A stretch of DNA of 64,000 nucleotides from Montifringilla adamsi. Taxonomy: Eukaryota > Chordata > Aves > Passeriformes > Passeridae. Below, one piece after another: positions 11,421-25,384 of the stretch. The translations under genes and the position numbers were made by a program. Positions within the stretch are counted from its first letter, which is position 1. Each line of letters starts with the position of its first letter. Where the stretch lies: assembly GCA_017590115.1 (NCBI GenBank), contig JAGGNK010006559.1:11672162-11736161 (forward strand), in the 5' to 3' direction. The notes under the pieces were generated by a model. The model was not told the origin of the DNA, searched no databases, and saw only the letters and a list, made by a program, of their open reading frames with translations.

Positions 11421-14400
11421 ACACAGACTTAAAGAAAAATTAGAATCAAATGCCTTTACTTTGGAGCCTCGGTGGTACGGCCTCATACTGAATGCTTTGC
11501 TGTCCTGGTGCTTAACTCTATAATGCAAAACTCCATTGTAAGGATTCACAGTGATGACTAAAAGATTAATATGGGAAGAAAAGAAAGCTGTGCATCTGTA
11601 GGGTTTTCATAGCTAGCATATTGCATTGAAGAACCTTCCAAGGGAAATCCAGCTCATCTTTGTGTGTGGTTACACACTTGTATTGTTCTTTGATAGCTGT
11701 CAACCAAATGGGGAAATACCTGGGACATTTGCCAGTTACCTTGAGTTAATTTGCAGGAAATAAATATTATCCTCATGGTTCTACACCCACGACAGAGAAC
11801 TTTGCAGGACTATCATCAGATAAAAATAAAAATTGAAAAATTCATTAATAGTGATTAGCTGCAATTCCAGAATGAAACCCTTTTCTCCCAAAGTGTCAAG
11901 CATGCTCACAAGCATCCAGCTCTGTGTTGATCAGTGCAATGGCACATCAGCATAACATAAGGGAAACATAATAAGCACAGGCAAATTTTTTTGCTTGGTA
12001 TTTTTATGGTTTCTTTTTAACTGCAATTACAGAACTGATTCTTATGTGGAGTAAGTAGTTTCTTATAAATGCAGAACCATTATCCTAGGATAGGATTTGC
12101 CTCTGTAGTCTGTGTAACATAAGCTTAGACTTGACTACCATGTAGCTGTGAAAGGGATTATAAAAAACTTAATAAAATAAAAGGGATTAATTATGGATTT
12201 TATACTTCAATTAGTTCAACAATTTATTGCAGAGTAGGGTACTTTAGCAGAGAATTTGCAGATTAGCAGAGAACCATTCCTCCATGCACTATTCCAGAGA
12301 AATTTTTCTGAAAACCTATGAGCACAGACTCCAAACCACAGATCATATAACTTCTGACTTTTAAAATATATTCTAAAAACTAGTGTGCTTTAAAATTCTC
12401 AGATGACATGAAATTGAATTAACCTGGAGTCAAAGGAACCCCTAAAAAACCTTCTTGCTTTATTTGCTGGAAGTCAAAGGTGATAAAATGAAGCTAATCT
12501 TGAACAATGAATCAAGAGGAGCACTATGAGAGTACAAAGGTAAAAAGTTTCCAAAATGTAAACCACTGAGCTATAAATGTGTCTCTTTTAAATTGTTAAT
12601 AGCTGATATAAACTGCTTAGTGTAGTTTACAGTGGGTGAGAATTATTCTTGAGAAGGAGTGGTGCATTTCTCATCATCATCCCTGAAGTGATAATTACTG
12701 TTTCAGAACAAAACAGAGAGCAGAAAAAACCCCTTCAGAACAATAATTATGTTTCAGAAATAAACACTCAGAACTAACTCAGGCAACAAAATACTGGACT
12801 AGAAAGAAACATAACAGACTGTATTTCTCAGATTTAAAACTTGTCATTTATTTATGTGACTGTAGCACATTAGCTCACTTCAATGACTGTTTCTCTTTCA
12901 TACTTTGTTTTAGATACTTATTTGAGGAATATGAGCTGTGGAGCAGCTTTTATAAGACACAAAAGTAGCTAGAAAATAAGAAAGAAAACAAAAAGATATC
13001 CCACCACCTCGTTAAAAAAAAAAAAAAAATCCAAATGTATTAATGCTGTAAAGAATGAAAAAGGATGCTAAAAATAATTTGTATACTACCTTCTCTTGAT
13101 TTTCAAACACTAAGATCAAAATACAACATCTGGACTTCAGTTTTTGTCACTGCAGGAACCCTTGTCCCAGACGAAAGGGATTTAGTCTAGCAGTCAAATG
13201 GAAGAGCAGCTCCATCTATGACAAAATATTCCCTCCAGTATAGAACACTGTCTGCTGCTCATAATTTCCCTGGGTTTTTAAATATGAAGGGTTTTTTTAA
13301 GAAATAAGTACAACCTTAGCGGTTAGAATTAAGAATTGAGGGTTTTGTGGTAAAATTTGGCCTGGATCTTGCCTAAAATCTGGTCATATGAGACCTCTAA
13401 TAGATATGTATAATATCCCTTTATAGCAATAACTTTTGCTTTCACCATCCTCCTGTCCTCTCTAGATGCTGAGCTGCTGTATCTGCTGTAATGTGCTGGC
13501 ACCTTTCCCAGGCACGTGTGCTGGGCTTGGGAGCAGAGGTCTGTGCCTGCATCTGCTCCTTGGAATAAGACATCAACATCTACGGCAGGAGTAATGGAAA
13601 ACCCTGAGCAGGAGAGCAGACAGACTGAGAGGCAAGTGCTGCCAAAGGAGACATTTTCACATTTCAAATGTGTCTTTTTCATCCCATCCCACATCCTTTC
13701 TCTGTTGGCTTGTTTTGAAAAACAGTTTCTGCAATCATCATATGAGTTCTCAACTTAGGAGCGGGGAAAAGTCCTCTATCAGCTGCATAGAATCTGCCAA
13801 AAAAACTATCTGAGGACCTGAGTGGCACCAACATGTGAGTGTTGAGGTCACAAATAGTGACCTAAAATATGACATTAAAGTAGATACGTACCAAAAATCT
13901 GCAAAATGGAAATCAACTCTGAAGCAGGAAGTTGTAACTACTTTTCAATATTGTCCTTTTTGATTATTTTTGTTTTTAAACAACTTGTAAAGGGACAATC
14001 TACTTCATAAACAGTGGCTAAACATGGGGGAAAGTACTGTGCAGGGCCAAAACATTCTTGAAGAATCCAAGAGGACCCACAGTTTTCCATGAAATTCTCC
14101 CTCTAAATAGAGCAACAGAACAGCCTTTTTGTCATAGGTCACCTATCTTTCTATTTTTAAAGATTTTGCAGGTAGCTTTGCCTAAAGGTTTTTTATGGCT
14201 ATACTTTTTCTAAAAAATTCTTAAATATACATATAGTTGCAATCTTAGAAGTTGAAGTCATTTTCTGTACCTGCGAGCAGGACTTTATATCAAGCAGATT
14301 GAACAGATTAACATATTTTGCAAAAAAAGGCAAGCTTTTATCTGGTATGGATGTTTTGCAAGCCTCTATGCAACACTGAAAGATTTACCGAGCAGGAGTC

Positions 14401-17400
14401 TCCCATTAATGAGATATTCTAATTAGTGACTTATACGTGTGAGAAGTAAAAAAGGAGCGGAAGGAAGAAAAAAAAAAGTTGGGTTCTAAGGACTTTTTTC
14501 TTTTCAAATTTGTTTTCATGTTTCATCTTACTTTGCAATAACACCAAGAGTTTCCTAACTTGGCAGTACTTGGGATAATTAATACTCATTACCACAGTGA
14601 TTATTATCATCTAAGTAGTGATATAAGTGGCAGAGTAGAAATAGCTAGATACACAATTTTTCAAGTACTCTGACATAAACTCTTTATGGGTTTTACTTTG
14701 CTCACCTCTAGCCTGGCCATGAATTGTTTTCTGTTCTCAGAATCACTGAAGTGTGCAACTAAAAGACTACTGTTTTTACAATAATGAGAAAGTTACTCTC
14801 ATGAGACTAAACTCATGATTAAAGGAATTAATTAAAGAGATTAAAGGAATATCTTTCTTCTTGCTTTGAAAACTCTAGTTATTCACTGTTGCTGTGTCAG
14901 ATGTCTGGTAACACCATAAAGGCTTATATACAGAGAAGGTTTATGCCCACTGTCCAGTGTTAGAATCCAGTCAGGCCTTTGAAACATACACAAAGAAAGA
15001 TGTCAAGTGCATGCAAGCCCAGATTGCAAATGGCTTATCTGAGTAGATTTCCTGTGACTACACTATGTATTAAAATATCTTTCTTGATCCTTAACTTTTC
15101 AAAATTTTCAAGAGTGAAGACCATTTCCCATAAAAATTAAATTTTTGTTTAACAAAGGAGCATTTGAATTCCCCCTCTCCAAGATTCGAGTTAAAGATTC
15201 CATCAAGATTTGGTACTTTGCATTTAATACATCCTAATAATGGCATGGAGTACTTGAACATGGTCTGTTAACAGAAAGTAAATACACCCTCCAGAGACCT
15301 GAAGTGCAGGTCTGCAAGAAGGTATAGAGTTATGGTAGATTGGACCACACTAATCTCATTCCCCAAGGAACATTCCAGTAACTTTGAACAGGGAAAGCAG
15401 CTTTGAAATATAAATATATACATTATGCATGTAGCTGTTGAGTTAAGGTTTGCTACAGTTATTAAGTCTTTCAACTCCATGAAGTCCAAGGAAAATATAG
15501 TGTACCAATAATAAAGCAATTATCTGACATAATACTGGGCATAAAATCCTGGGTTCTTATTAACTCATTATAAGGCTTTGTGTACTGTGAATATATTGCA
15601 TTCCTCCATCGGAGGAGCATCATTTTCATACTGGACATCTAAAACTACAGAAGGACTCGAAATTACAGCTTTTTTTTTCAGACTCTTACATGAGTATGTA
15701 CAGAGTCATACATGCTGTCTGAGTACTCCTATAGCATAATTTTATTAAATATTTCACTATACTTTGCTAGCTCAAGCTTGAGACTAGTCTTTATCCTCTG
15801 ACAATGATTTTGGCAAGTCGCTACCTTTCCTGACTTTTCTAACTGTAAAATTGAACAAAAAGCACTAGGATTACTTGCAATTTTAGTCAAATGCCAAAAC
15901 CAATAATTTTATGTTGTTCTTCGTTCCACAGGACAGTCACAACTTAATTTCAGGTTGATGGTCAGGATTTCTTACTGTTAAATTAGTTAAAGTATGCAAG
16001 GAGTAGAACAGAAATAGCTGCTTTAGAGGATTTCCAATCCTATGCTTAAACTGTGAAAAAAACCTGGAGATAAAAACTCAAGAATCTTTTTCATCTGCCT
16101 GCACACATATAAGATCTGGGTGGTAAGTATTTTTGAATACATAAATGTGGCAAACAAATTTTGCAAGAACTAGACTAAAGTAGAAGTGTCAAAACAGTTT
16201 TGTTAAAATAACATAAGCATATATTGATGGATTTATTATGATATTTTAGGACTTGAAAGTTTACATAACAACTAAGAGGCATCTCAATAGCATAGAATAT
16301 ATTCTATGATATTCTTTTTTTTTTTTTTCATGTGATGGACATATTCATTTGGGAAAGAAAGGAATTTTAACAGCAGAAGAGATAAAAGCTAAACCCTCCT
16401 CCCTGTCACCACAGGGAATCTAATGCTAATGGAATATCAAAGTTGAAATCCATCTATTGGACCTGAGGAAATAATTTTCCTGTAAAGATATGCCAGAAAT
16501 AAACTTATCTCCAGAGACAGCGAAAGGGAACAGTAATCAGTATAGCAATTTTGAAAGATCATATTAAAGCAGGGAAAAAACCATAAGCAACAGAGAAGAT
16601 CTTGCATTGTCAATTACTCCCCAGCACTGGGTTCATCTATCTGTCTGCTGTTAGCTTGGCTTCAATTACCTGAATTCATCACTTTTCATCTCCACTGTGA
16701 TCCTCATAGCATTCAACACCTCCAGCTCCACAGAGGGAAAACCTGATGCAAAGAGTGCTCCACTTCCCAAGTGCAAACTTAAACCAAAAATAAGCCTCAC
16801 CAGATTTTCCTAGCTCTCAGAGGACCTCCTTCTTCAGCTTCCTTTGCCCTGCCCTGACCGACCAGGAATGAATTTGTGTGGCTGCAAGCCAGCTGAGTTC
16901 ATGTGTTAAGATTTTCTACCAAGATGTCTGAAATTCAGGTTATTTCCTTCCAACAAAAGGCAGCCAGAATGATTTACTCGTAGTAGGAAATTAACTCTGT
17001 GGTATCCTGGAAGGAACTGGTCATAACAGTAAGTTTTTTCTAAAAAAAAAAAAAAATTAAATTTAGTTTCATACATTTTTAAAGTGAGAGGTTGGCTAGA
17101 GGAGTGACGTTTGATAATTAATAGTTTCTTTCTGACACTTTAAATTTTAAAAAAAAATTGTTGTAGTGAAAAAATAATTGTAAATGGCATGGATTTAAAC
17201 TCTGTTCACCTTTCATCATAACAATATCCCTAACACTCCAAGAATTCAGGCATGCTTAGAGTAAAAGAAAGGAAGTATTTGCCTCACAGTACTGTGGCTT
17301 ACATCTCACTCAACCTATTAATTTCTCAGGCTCTTTTGATTATGAGCTCACATAGTTTATGGCAGCTGGTACCTCCATGTCCAGAGGGCAATGAAACACC

Positions 17401-18392
17401 TTGAATAATCAAATACAAAAAAAAAGAATGTGGATATTTTTCTTCATGAATTGTGCATAGACTGCATACTCTGACTCACCTGTAAAAAATAAAAAGAAAT
17501 ATGTGGGACTAAAAGTGTGCATTTTCACAAAGAGAGCATTTAGTTAATTATATTTAGGTTTGGAGTGCTCATTGTTTTCACAGACTCCCTCTCACTGCCA
17601 GTTTGTCTTTGTTCTATTACTGCTTTCTTCTTTTCAAGCGTTTTCCCATCATCCTATTAAGTCAAGACAATAAAGCTAGTTTCTTTGAACTAATATTAGT
17701 ACAGTCCTGGGGAACTGTCTGACAAGAGATACTCTGACAGAAGCAGTCCCTGAAATCCACAATATGCCAGAACTTGCTCTCTTCTGTTCTCCATACATTC
17801 ATCATGGGAATGGGAACAGAATAACACCCGCCATCCCCTAAATCCATTTTTAAAAGTTGATTTATTATTTCATATCTTACCTCTAGAGATTAAGACCATA
17901 GTAAAACTATTTCATCAAACATCCCAGGTCATCTGTGAGCACAGAAGATAAAATATATATGCTCATCTGTGCAATAAGGGCTCGGGGACTTAATTCCTGC
18001 ACCTTCTTTATTCATCAACATCACCTTTTTCTGAGTCAGCAAAATTACCTAAGTGGTAAATGTTCTTCCACACAAGTTACAGAATCTGGCCCCGAATAAT
18101 TAAACAAGCCTCCCAGCTATACATTAAAACAGTAACATTTGTGACAAAGCTTTTAGGAAAATACAAAGTAGTAGAACCACTGTGATTGCTCCAAAATTGC
18201 AAGCAAGGGGAAAAAAACACGGGACAATAGAAATCAGTTGTGTAAAAGTTTTGTGCACCTAGAGAGAGAGCAGTCATGACTAATAAACCTCTTCAACCTT
18301 TTAATTCTACTTCAAAATCCTAAGTCACTGACTATCTAGGTTCTAGATATCTGAAGATTTTCCAGATTCACTCACATTGTACGTAATCAAAC
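11421..18392. other. Non-coding sequence, nothing recognised
   Basis: Long AT-rich stretch with homopolymer A or T runs near 13014-13029, 16315-16329 and 17042-17055. The longest frame in the window outside repeats that is free of low-complexity content is here (13329-13694, minus, 121 codons). It has no recognisable domain. I see no retroelement ends. Confidence 0.5.
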
Positions 18393-18413
18393 AACCTGTC
18401 ACAATGACAGGTT
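18393..18413. other. Perfect 9-bp inverted repeat built on TGACAGG
   Basis: AACCTGTCA, a three-base spacer CAA, then TGACAGGTT. TGACAG is the core bound by TALE homeodomain factors (MEIS, PREP and TGIF families), so the arrangement would offer two everted sites. Chance occurrence in a window this size is possible, and no activity is shown by sequence alone. Confidence 0.5.
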
Positions 18414-20189
18414 CAAAATTATGGCAGAAAAGCAACAAAAGCAGCATATATATCTTATATACATATAAAAACCTGAATTGAGAGGTAAAACAGTTAACAA
18501 AAATGAAAAAATATGTTTGAGAACAGACAGAAACTCCTCAAGACAGAATTATATGATGAGTTCCTAACCTACATATCAGAAAGAGGAAAAGAAAAGAAAA
18601 TTTTAAAACTGCAAATTAAGCAGCAGAAATTAGCTTTCCCATTGTGCTCTGTGAAGAATTTGAACATGCAGTCTGTGGTATTGGAGCGATGGTGTAGACC
18701 AAAAAGAAAGAGAACAAGAAAGGATTTATAAAACTGTAGTGTACGCTTCTTTTTCTTATAGTCTTGTACAACTTTTCTTCAAACATATGCTTAGTGTTGA
18801 ACATCTAAAAGCTACCAAAAGCAGAATGCACATATTGCAAGAAAGGAAAAAGGAAAATAGTTCTAGGGACATAGCTGCATTTCTAAAGATGCAGAGCCAG
18901 TTACAGTTAGGAGAGGGCTTTTGAGTTAAGTTGGCATTTCATATATAAAGATATTAGAACAAATCCTAAAAGTATTATAAAAATCTAATTAAAATATTTA
19001 CCTGTGCAGCTTTAAATTAAACTTTATACAAATTTTATAACATTAAAGCAGGCCTACTTCTGGGAAAATTAGTATGTATCTGCCACATGGGATATATAAG
19101 ATTAAACAACCTAAAGAAATATGTCCAGATGGGTGTTTCTATGGAATTACAGTAATCAAAAGCTAGACCATCACTTGGTATTTTGCAGCTAAAGAGATAT
19201 AACATCAAAATATGGGGAATGTTTATGATCTCAAAAGCAAATGATCATCATTTATGCTGCAGTCTTTCTGTCTAATTAGCTCTTTTAAAATGATAATCTC
19301 TATCTTTTTTCAGAAGGAAATGCGGGGTGCGAGCAATGATATGGTACATCTTTGAAATCAGTTGAAAGAACATTCATTCTTTCAAAAAGGTTGCTAAGTA
19401 CTTTTGTACCATAAAATAGAAATTGTTACAAACTCTTTTAACAAACGTGCAGATGTAACGGTGAAGCTGGGACACCATTTCTTATTTATATCCTGGTATC
19501 AGAAAGGAGAGGAGTGGAAAGACAACCCACTCACCTCACTTCAATTCTGCAAACTCCATAACATAACAGGCAACAAATTTTCAGGGCAAAACAGTTCTCT
19601 TTCCTGTATCACTGTATCCTCAGTATCCCATCCATTTTATATCTTTATACAGTAGGTGTGGCAAGAGTAATCAGGATTAAATCACATTTGTTATTTAGCT
19701 ACAGCTTTGTTCTGGATATCAGAGCTGGGCTAGTTAACACACCCAGTGTGTTCACTCAAGTCATTCTCAGGCAATCTGGGCACTGCAGAGATGAAGCGTG
19801 GGGCAGGTTTGAGATCATTTGGAAGCAAGGTGATTGATTGAACCTTCAGTATCAAGTATTTGACTCATATGGTTACAAAATCCCTCCAGATGGGAATTTT
19901 GTACAGTCCTTGAAATTCCCCAAGGCAGCTCCTACTCTGTCTCATCTGATTTGTCATCTTAAATGTATTGACTGACATCCTGGATGGAGTAAGCAAAGTC
20001 TTCCCAAGTGCTTCAGGCTGCTGGAATGGTCATACTATTCAGAAGTTAGATATTTATAAGTAGTCAAGACAAAATGTTCCTACAAACATGGTAATAGGGA
20101 TCTGTTCTTGTTTATGACTAAGATAATCAATAACAATGAATTATATATGTTGCTGGTGTAATTACATACAACCATGGGCAGCTGGGGTA
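18414..20189. other. Non-coding sequence, nothing recognised
   Basis: AT-rich unique sequence. Frames up to about 83 codons occur but show no domain. Confidence 0.5.
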
Positions 20190-21360
20190 CAAGAACTGAA
20201 TAGAAGACCAGCAGACCCATTTCTGAGCTCAGACCCGGTTACTCAGAATTTAGTCCAGTCAGATCTCTAAGGAGAGGGACTGCACAGTCTCTCTAATCGG
20301 CATATCTCACTGCTGGGCTGCCCTTGCAGGGAAAAAATTCTTCCTCATATGCAGCCTGAAAGCTGCATTTCACCTTTTTCAAGTTGCTTCACTTTTTGTC
20401 ATCACTCTGACCTGCGCAGAGCCTGTCTCCACCCCCTTCATAACTTCCCCACTGGCACTGTTGGGCTGTTGAAAAGTGTCCCCTCTTCCAGGCTGCAGCA
20501 GCCTCTGTCCCTCAGCCTCTCCCTGTGATGCAGACAGTGCTGCAGGTGTGGTCTAATGAGTGCTGAGGGAAGGGAGATAATCACTGCCTTTGTCACTTGG
20601 CCATGCTCTTCTTCCAGACAAAGCTGTTGGCTACCTGTGATGATTGAGGCTTAGCTCAGAGCCCAGCAAACCGCAGGTCTTTTCTCAGCCTCCTTGTGCT
20701 TAGCCAGTGCCATTTTAGGGGCTTTCCTGTCCCAGGAGCAGCAGATGATGTTTGCCCTTGCTCAGTTTCTCAACATTCTAGTTGGTCCATTTTTCTAGCC
20801 TATCCAGGTCCCTCTGGATGATACCCTGTCATGGAGTTGTCTCCCCACCTTAGTTTCATCTGCACACATGATAAGTGTGTTCTCCATTACCCCTCCAGGT
20901 CATGTGTTAAAGGATAAAAGCATTAAGAAGGACAGTCCCAGGACAGATCCTTACAGTCCTCCCCTTCCATGGACCTCTAGGAAAAACATGACCCATTAAC
21001 CATGTCCCTTTGGGGCTGACCATTCAACTAGCTTTTTACCAATTGCCTATCCCTCCAGACAGCGACGTCCTAAGATGGATACAAGAACATTTAGAAGACA
21101 ATCAGGTTTGTCAGATATTATTTTCTCTTTGTAAGCTCATGCTGGCTATTTCCAGCAGCTGCCTTCTCTTCCACATGCCTAGAAATATGTGTCTGACCTC
21201 ACTCCATGGTTTTTTCCAGGATCCAAACCAAATCCATCCAACCTGCTTTCCTCAGTCTTGCTTTTTCTCCTTTTGAAGACGTGTAAATCATTTACATGTC
21301 TTCAGGCATTGCAGACATCTCCTGGTCTCCTGAACCTTCCAAACATGATGGTCTTGGAAG
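20190..21360 (-). mobile_element. CR1 LINE, 5'-truncated, about 1.2 kb (3' UTR and end of ORF2)
   Basis: The 3' end lies at the left. Reading left to right on the + strand (the complement of the element), the CR1 3' region appears in the usual order: ctgagctcagacccggttac; a ctgcacagtctctct block; the block around gcagcctctgtccctcagcc; gctgcaggtgtggtctaatg; tatccaggtccctctggatg; gtttcatctgcacacatgat; a gaccattcaactagcttttt block; aagctcatgctggcta; and tcaggcattgcagacatctc. The right end (about 21250-21360) lies in what was the end of the reverse-transcriptase ORF. Many substitutions and indels and no open reading frame show an old copy. It is the longest CR1 copy in the window. Confidence 0.85.
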
Positions 21361-24300
21361 GATGTGAACCTGTTCGTTCTTTCATCTCCAAGCTGGATGC
21401 AGAATGAACTAGACAACCAATTTTTCTTAGAACCAGAGAACTTGGTGTTATGCAGTTCTGCCAAGAGCCATGCCTTTCCAAAAGCAGCAAGAGAGGGGTC
21501 ATCCTTTCTTACAGAGGAACAGTTCTACTGACTATCGGACAAAACTGATTCATGATTTTGCTCTTCTTTTTAAGTTTTTCTTCTGCTGTGGGAGTAATTT
21601 CTTTCATTCTGAATAAAGTGTCCAACAGAACGTCAATGGGACGAATTTATGGGATTCAGTGAAAAATGTATCTCAGGCACATCAGTTAAAATTTACTTGT
21701 ATATATCTGTAATAACCATTGAACAAAAGAGCAAAATTAATCTGCCAAGAGCAAAACTGGGTACATAAGCCTTAGCTTGGCACCACTTCAAGAGTTTTAA
21801 GTGGGGCTAAAGGACAAGTTCTTCCCTAAGGAGTAAAATCAGGTTGAGAAGAGACAACTCATTTGTTACTTTAGTCATCCCAAGAGCTCAAAATGACAGT
21901 GGACAAACGATGACAAATTGAAGCACGGATGTCAACACTTCAGTTATTGCTTACAATATGGGACCAGTGTTACACACTCTTGGCTGAATAAAACATCTAT
22001 ATTTCTGAGACTTGTTGGTCAGTGTCTGCAAAAAACTTGTGCTACAGGTACGTATATTGTTGGCTGGCAAAATGAAGTACCATACCAAAAAATACATCAC
22101 AGACAAAAACAGAAGAAACAAATATTGGCTTTTCAGAAATGGGAAGAAAGAGCAAAAAATTAAGCCAAAATTTTATAAAAACAGCACAGTAATTACCTCA
22201 GGAATCATAAGTGATAACACTGATCTCAAGAATATGCATTGGGTAATGCTAAAAAAAGTAAAAATTACCTATTTATTTATTTTGCAAATTAAAATCTAAG
22301 TGAAATGTTCCCAAAATTAATCATTCTACTGAGCTTGGTCGTGATGACTGTAAGAATACCTACTCAAGAAGCCTTTTCAATGTTGTGCATGAAATAGTAT
22401 AGTATCACTTTTAGGCTGACCTGTGTCAGTGGTTTCCCAAAAGGTGACGAAGTTCTGTCTACAGTTTTTAGGGGTATCATTGTTCTTTAATTTAAAATTT
22501 TTAATATAAGGTATTGAATTTACTGGGATAATGCCAAACATGGTATTGAATTAGACAGGTTTGACAAGGAATCAACTAAGCATGAGTTCTTTCATAAAGG
22601 ACAATAATGTCAAGGCAGTTTTAAAGATCAAGTAAAATAAAAAACAGCAGTGAGGAACAGTAGAAGGTGGAAATAATATTTATTGAGGCTATTTAAAAGA
22701 CGAAGTTACAAGACGAAGAAGACAGAAAAAAAAAAATAGCATTCCTGAATGGACTCTGCAGTAGATATTTTACGTCAAGAAAAGAAGAAAAAATAGGTAA
22801 AAATTATTAAAAATGTCTTAGTTCTAGGCCAAAACATGGAAATAATCTAACCTGGTCAAGAAATTGCATGATATGAAAATGACAGTCTACTCAAGGCAAT
22901 AAAACCCACTCCAATATCTTTTTGAGACTTTTTATCTAAACCTAGAAAAAACTATACACCTTATACACACCTTAGAGCTCAGTTTATCTTTTACAAAAGT
23001 AGCTATATATTGCTATCCATAGAACACAGAGGATTTCTATCAGATTAATATTTTGATAGTTGCACTAGGCTTTTAGCCCTAATTGTTCAGGTACTAAACT
23101 AGCTGTCTCCTGAATATCATAGTTTCTTTTAGAGTTAGACAAAAAAGAACATGTAAAGATCACAAAAGCAAGAAACATTGACTTCTTGTTACCAGCAAGG
23201 AGAGAAATTAATAGATATATAATTTAGAAAATTCTATGAGAAATTGTGACCACAATAGTAATATTGTCTCTTTGGCCTGTGCTTCAGTGCTAGTATTAGC
23301 AATATATTTTATCCCTAATAATTTTGTAGTACTTCAGTCTGTTATAATCTCACTTGTTGACAATTTCAAAGCTAAATTATTAAAATTTAAGAAGAACAAT
23401 GCTTGCTTTAAAATGTTCTGTTATTATTTAAAAGTAGAAAATGTAATTTCTAATAAATGTAGTGCAGGTTCTTTTTTAAAAATATGTCCCAAAATCTTTC
23501 CCCTTCAAACATATGTTGCTGGTGCACTTGTCTAAGAAATTCAAAGTTCCTTCAGATAAACAGAATCCTAAACTATTCACCTAAAGGTGACAGTACAACA
23601 CAGTGGAAAAAATAAATCAAGCTCCTACTTCAGTTTAAAGCACAGGAATACAAAGGGGAAGACAATATTTTTGTCCTTCAGTATAACTGAGATTCAATGG
23701 TAAAATAAAATAAGCTTCTAATCACCTTGAGTTGCAGTCGCCTCCCTTCTGCAGACATAATTTCAAGATAACATACTTTTTTAATGCTGAAAGAGATAAG
23801 AGACAAGTAATGCTATATCAGTAATATTAACAAAATTGCTTAATAACACATGTAAAAAAGTTGTCAAAATTATGTCTATCTAAAAAATTTATTAATAATA
23901 ATCCAAGATCTCAGTTTATTTTCTTTCCACTGTTGAAAATCAGCAGCAGTGAATAAAATCAAGATAATTATAAATTATTACCAAACAATGAATCCAAGGG
24001 AGAAGGAATATTTCAGCATGAGCTCATCAAAAATAGATATTCAATTGCACAACAAAATTTACCAGATGAATAATTTTTTTGAAAGAAAAAGGGTAAAGTT
24101 AATGTTTTATTTTGAAAATAAATTTAAAAATGGAAAGAGACAAAACTCATGAAAATTTTGGAAATAAAAATGCATCAAATAAAAATTTTGCTTTTCCTAA
24201 GGCCTTTTATAGAGTCAGCGGGCTTGCAATATTTTGGTAATATTCTGCTTTCCAATTACATGCAGGTAAATTTACAAATCTACTTATTTGTTTTTAAAAA

Positions 24301-24994
24301 TATGAATAATTTTGAATAGTTTTTCCCACTTGGGAATAATAAAAGGCAATTATAGAATTGCTTCGAATCCTCTACTCACTCTGTGCAAATAATCACTGGT
24401 CAAATGACTGTACAAAGTGAAAAGCATCTACAAATTTCTATGATGCTCCATGCTGTTTTGTTTGAATGGATGTTTTTGAATTTTCAACACTCATTTGAAA
24501 ACAGACTGTAACTTTTAGAAGGAATCCAGAAAAAGAATCATTAATTTTCAAAGACAAGACACAAATCCTAAGCACTTAGAAAAAAAAGGTTGAAATGCAA
24601 AATTAGTTGAGTAGATCCTTAATGAATTTAAGAAAAGGCATGCACCCAGATACCTTTTAATACATTTGCTTGATGCCCCTTAGTAAAAGGAAGGAAGTTT
24701 GTGGCAAAGCAGGAACTTAGGCTGGGGCCCATTACAACATTAGAGGGGATTTTTTATATCATCATATATTCTGTGCATCAAGTGACCTTTAGTCACAGGA
24801 TCTTGCAGACACCACATCTGAGAAACAAATCTGCTGCTTCAAAACCAAACTCCTTGACTCTACCCCATTCAAAACCCACATGTGGCAAGTTGTGTAAGCT
24901 GGAAGTCACACACTTCTTATGTCTTTTTTTTTTCTTTTTTTTTTTATGTCATTGGTCTAATTTGTCATTATCTGTCTTCTCAGGGTAGTATTTT
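21361..24994. other. Non-coding sequence, nothing recognised
   Basis: AT-rich unique sequence. A 99-codon frame at 23236-23535 is AT-driven, with mainly Asn, Lys, Ile and Phe, and has no domain. Confidence 0.5.
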
Positions 24995-25195
24995 AATCAG
25001 TCCCCCTGCTGTGAAGGCCCTTGGTGCAGCAGGCTGCTCTGCACTTTTGTACCTGGGCTGCAGTGACCATATTAATCGACCACTAGCATTTCAGTGAGGA
25101 CTGATATTCCTGCTGAGCAGAGCTGGCTGCCAGGCAAATTGTGTTAATCGGAGGCTATTAACCCAAGTGAATGGGATCCTGAATCAGCTAAAACT
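24995..25195. other. Candidate conserved non-coding block with homeodomain-type sites
   Basis: This stretch is less AT-rich than its neighbours and carries two ATTAATCG/GTTAATCG-type sites (about 25071 and 25144), each with a CpG, plus gcctgctgtgaag and ctgctgagcagagctggct blocks. It contains no simple repeat or transposon signature. The look is that of vertebrate enhancer DNA, but conservation cannot be judged from one sequence. Confidence 0.3.
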
Positions 25196-25255
25196 TTAAG
25201 CTAAATCTGTCTAGACTTTCTTAATTCTGTATTCTTTAAATAATGTTGAAATGCT

Positions 25256-25384
25256 TATAAAAAAAACCAAAAAGCAAACAAACAACAACAAAATAAAAAC
25301 CTTGCAAGAACTAACCTAACAAACAAAAAAGCACCAAAAGGGACAAACAAGTATATAAACAAAGAAAAAAAAATCCAAAAAGTC
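25256..25384. repeat. A-rich, CAAA-type low-complexity tract
   Basis: About 130 bases made mostly of A with scattered C, in units such as aaac, aacaaac and aaaaacc. No LINE body adjoins it. It may be a degraded simple repeat. Confidence 0.7.

Noticed and set aside
13329..13758. 121-codon minus frame overlapping an 80-codon plus frame
   Set aside because: No domain, signal peptide or convincing splice context on either strand. Overlap of two frames in slightly less AT-rich DNA is expected by chance.
23236..23535. 99-codon frame with a hydrophobic stretch
   Set aside because: AT-driven composition, no recognised family, no promoter or exon context.
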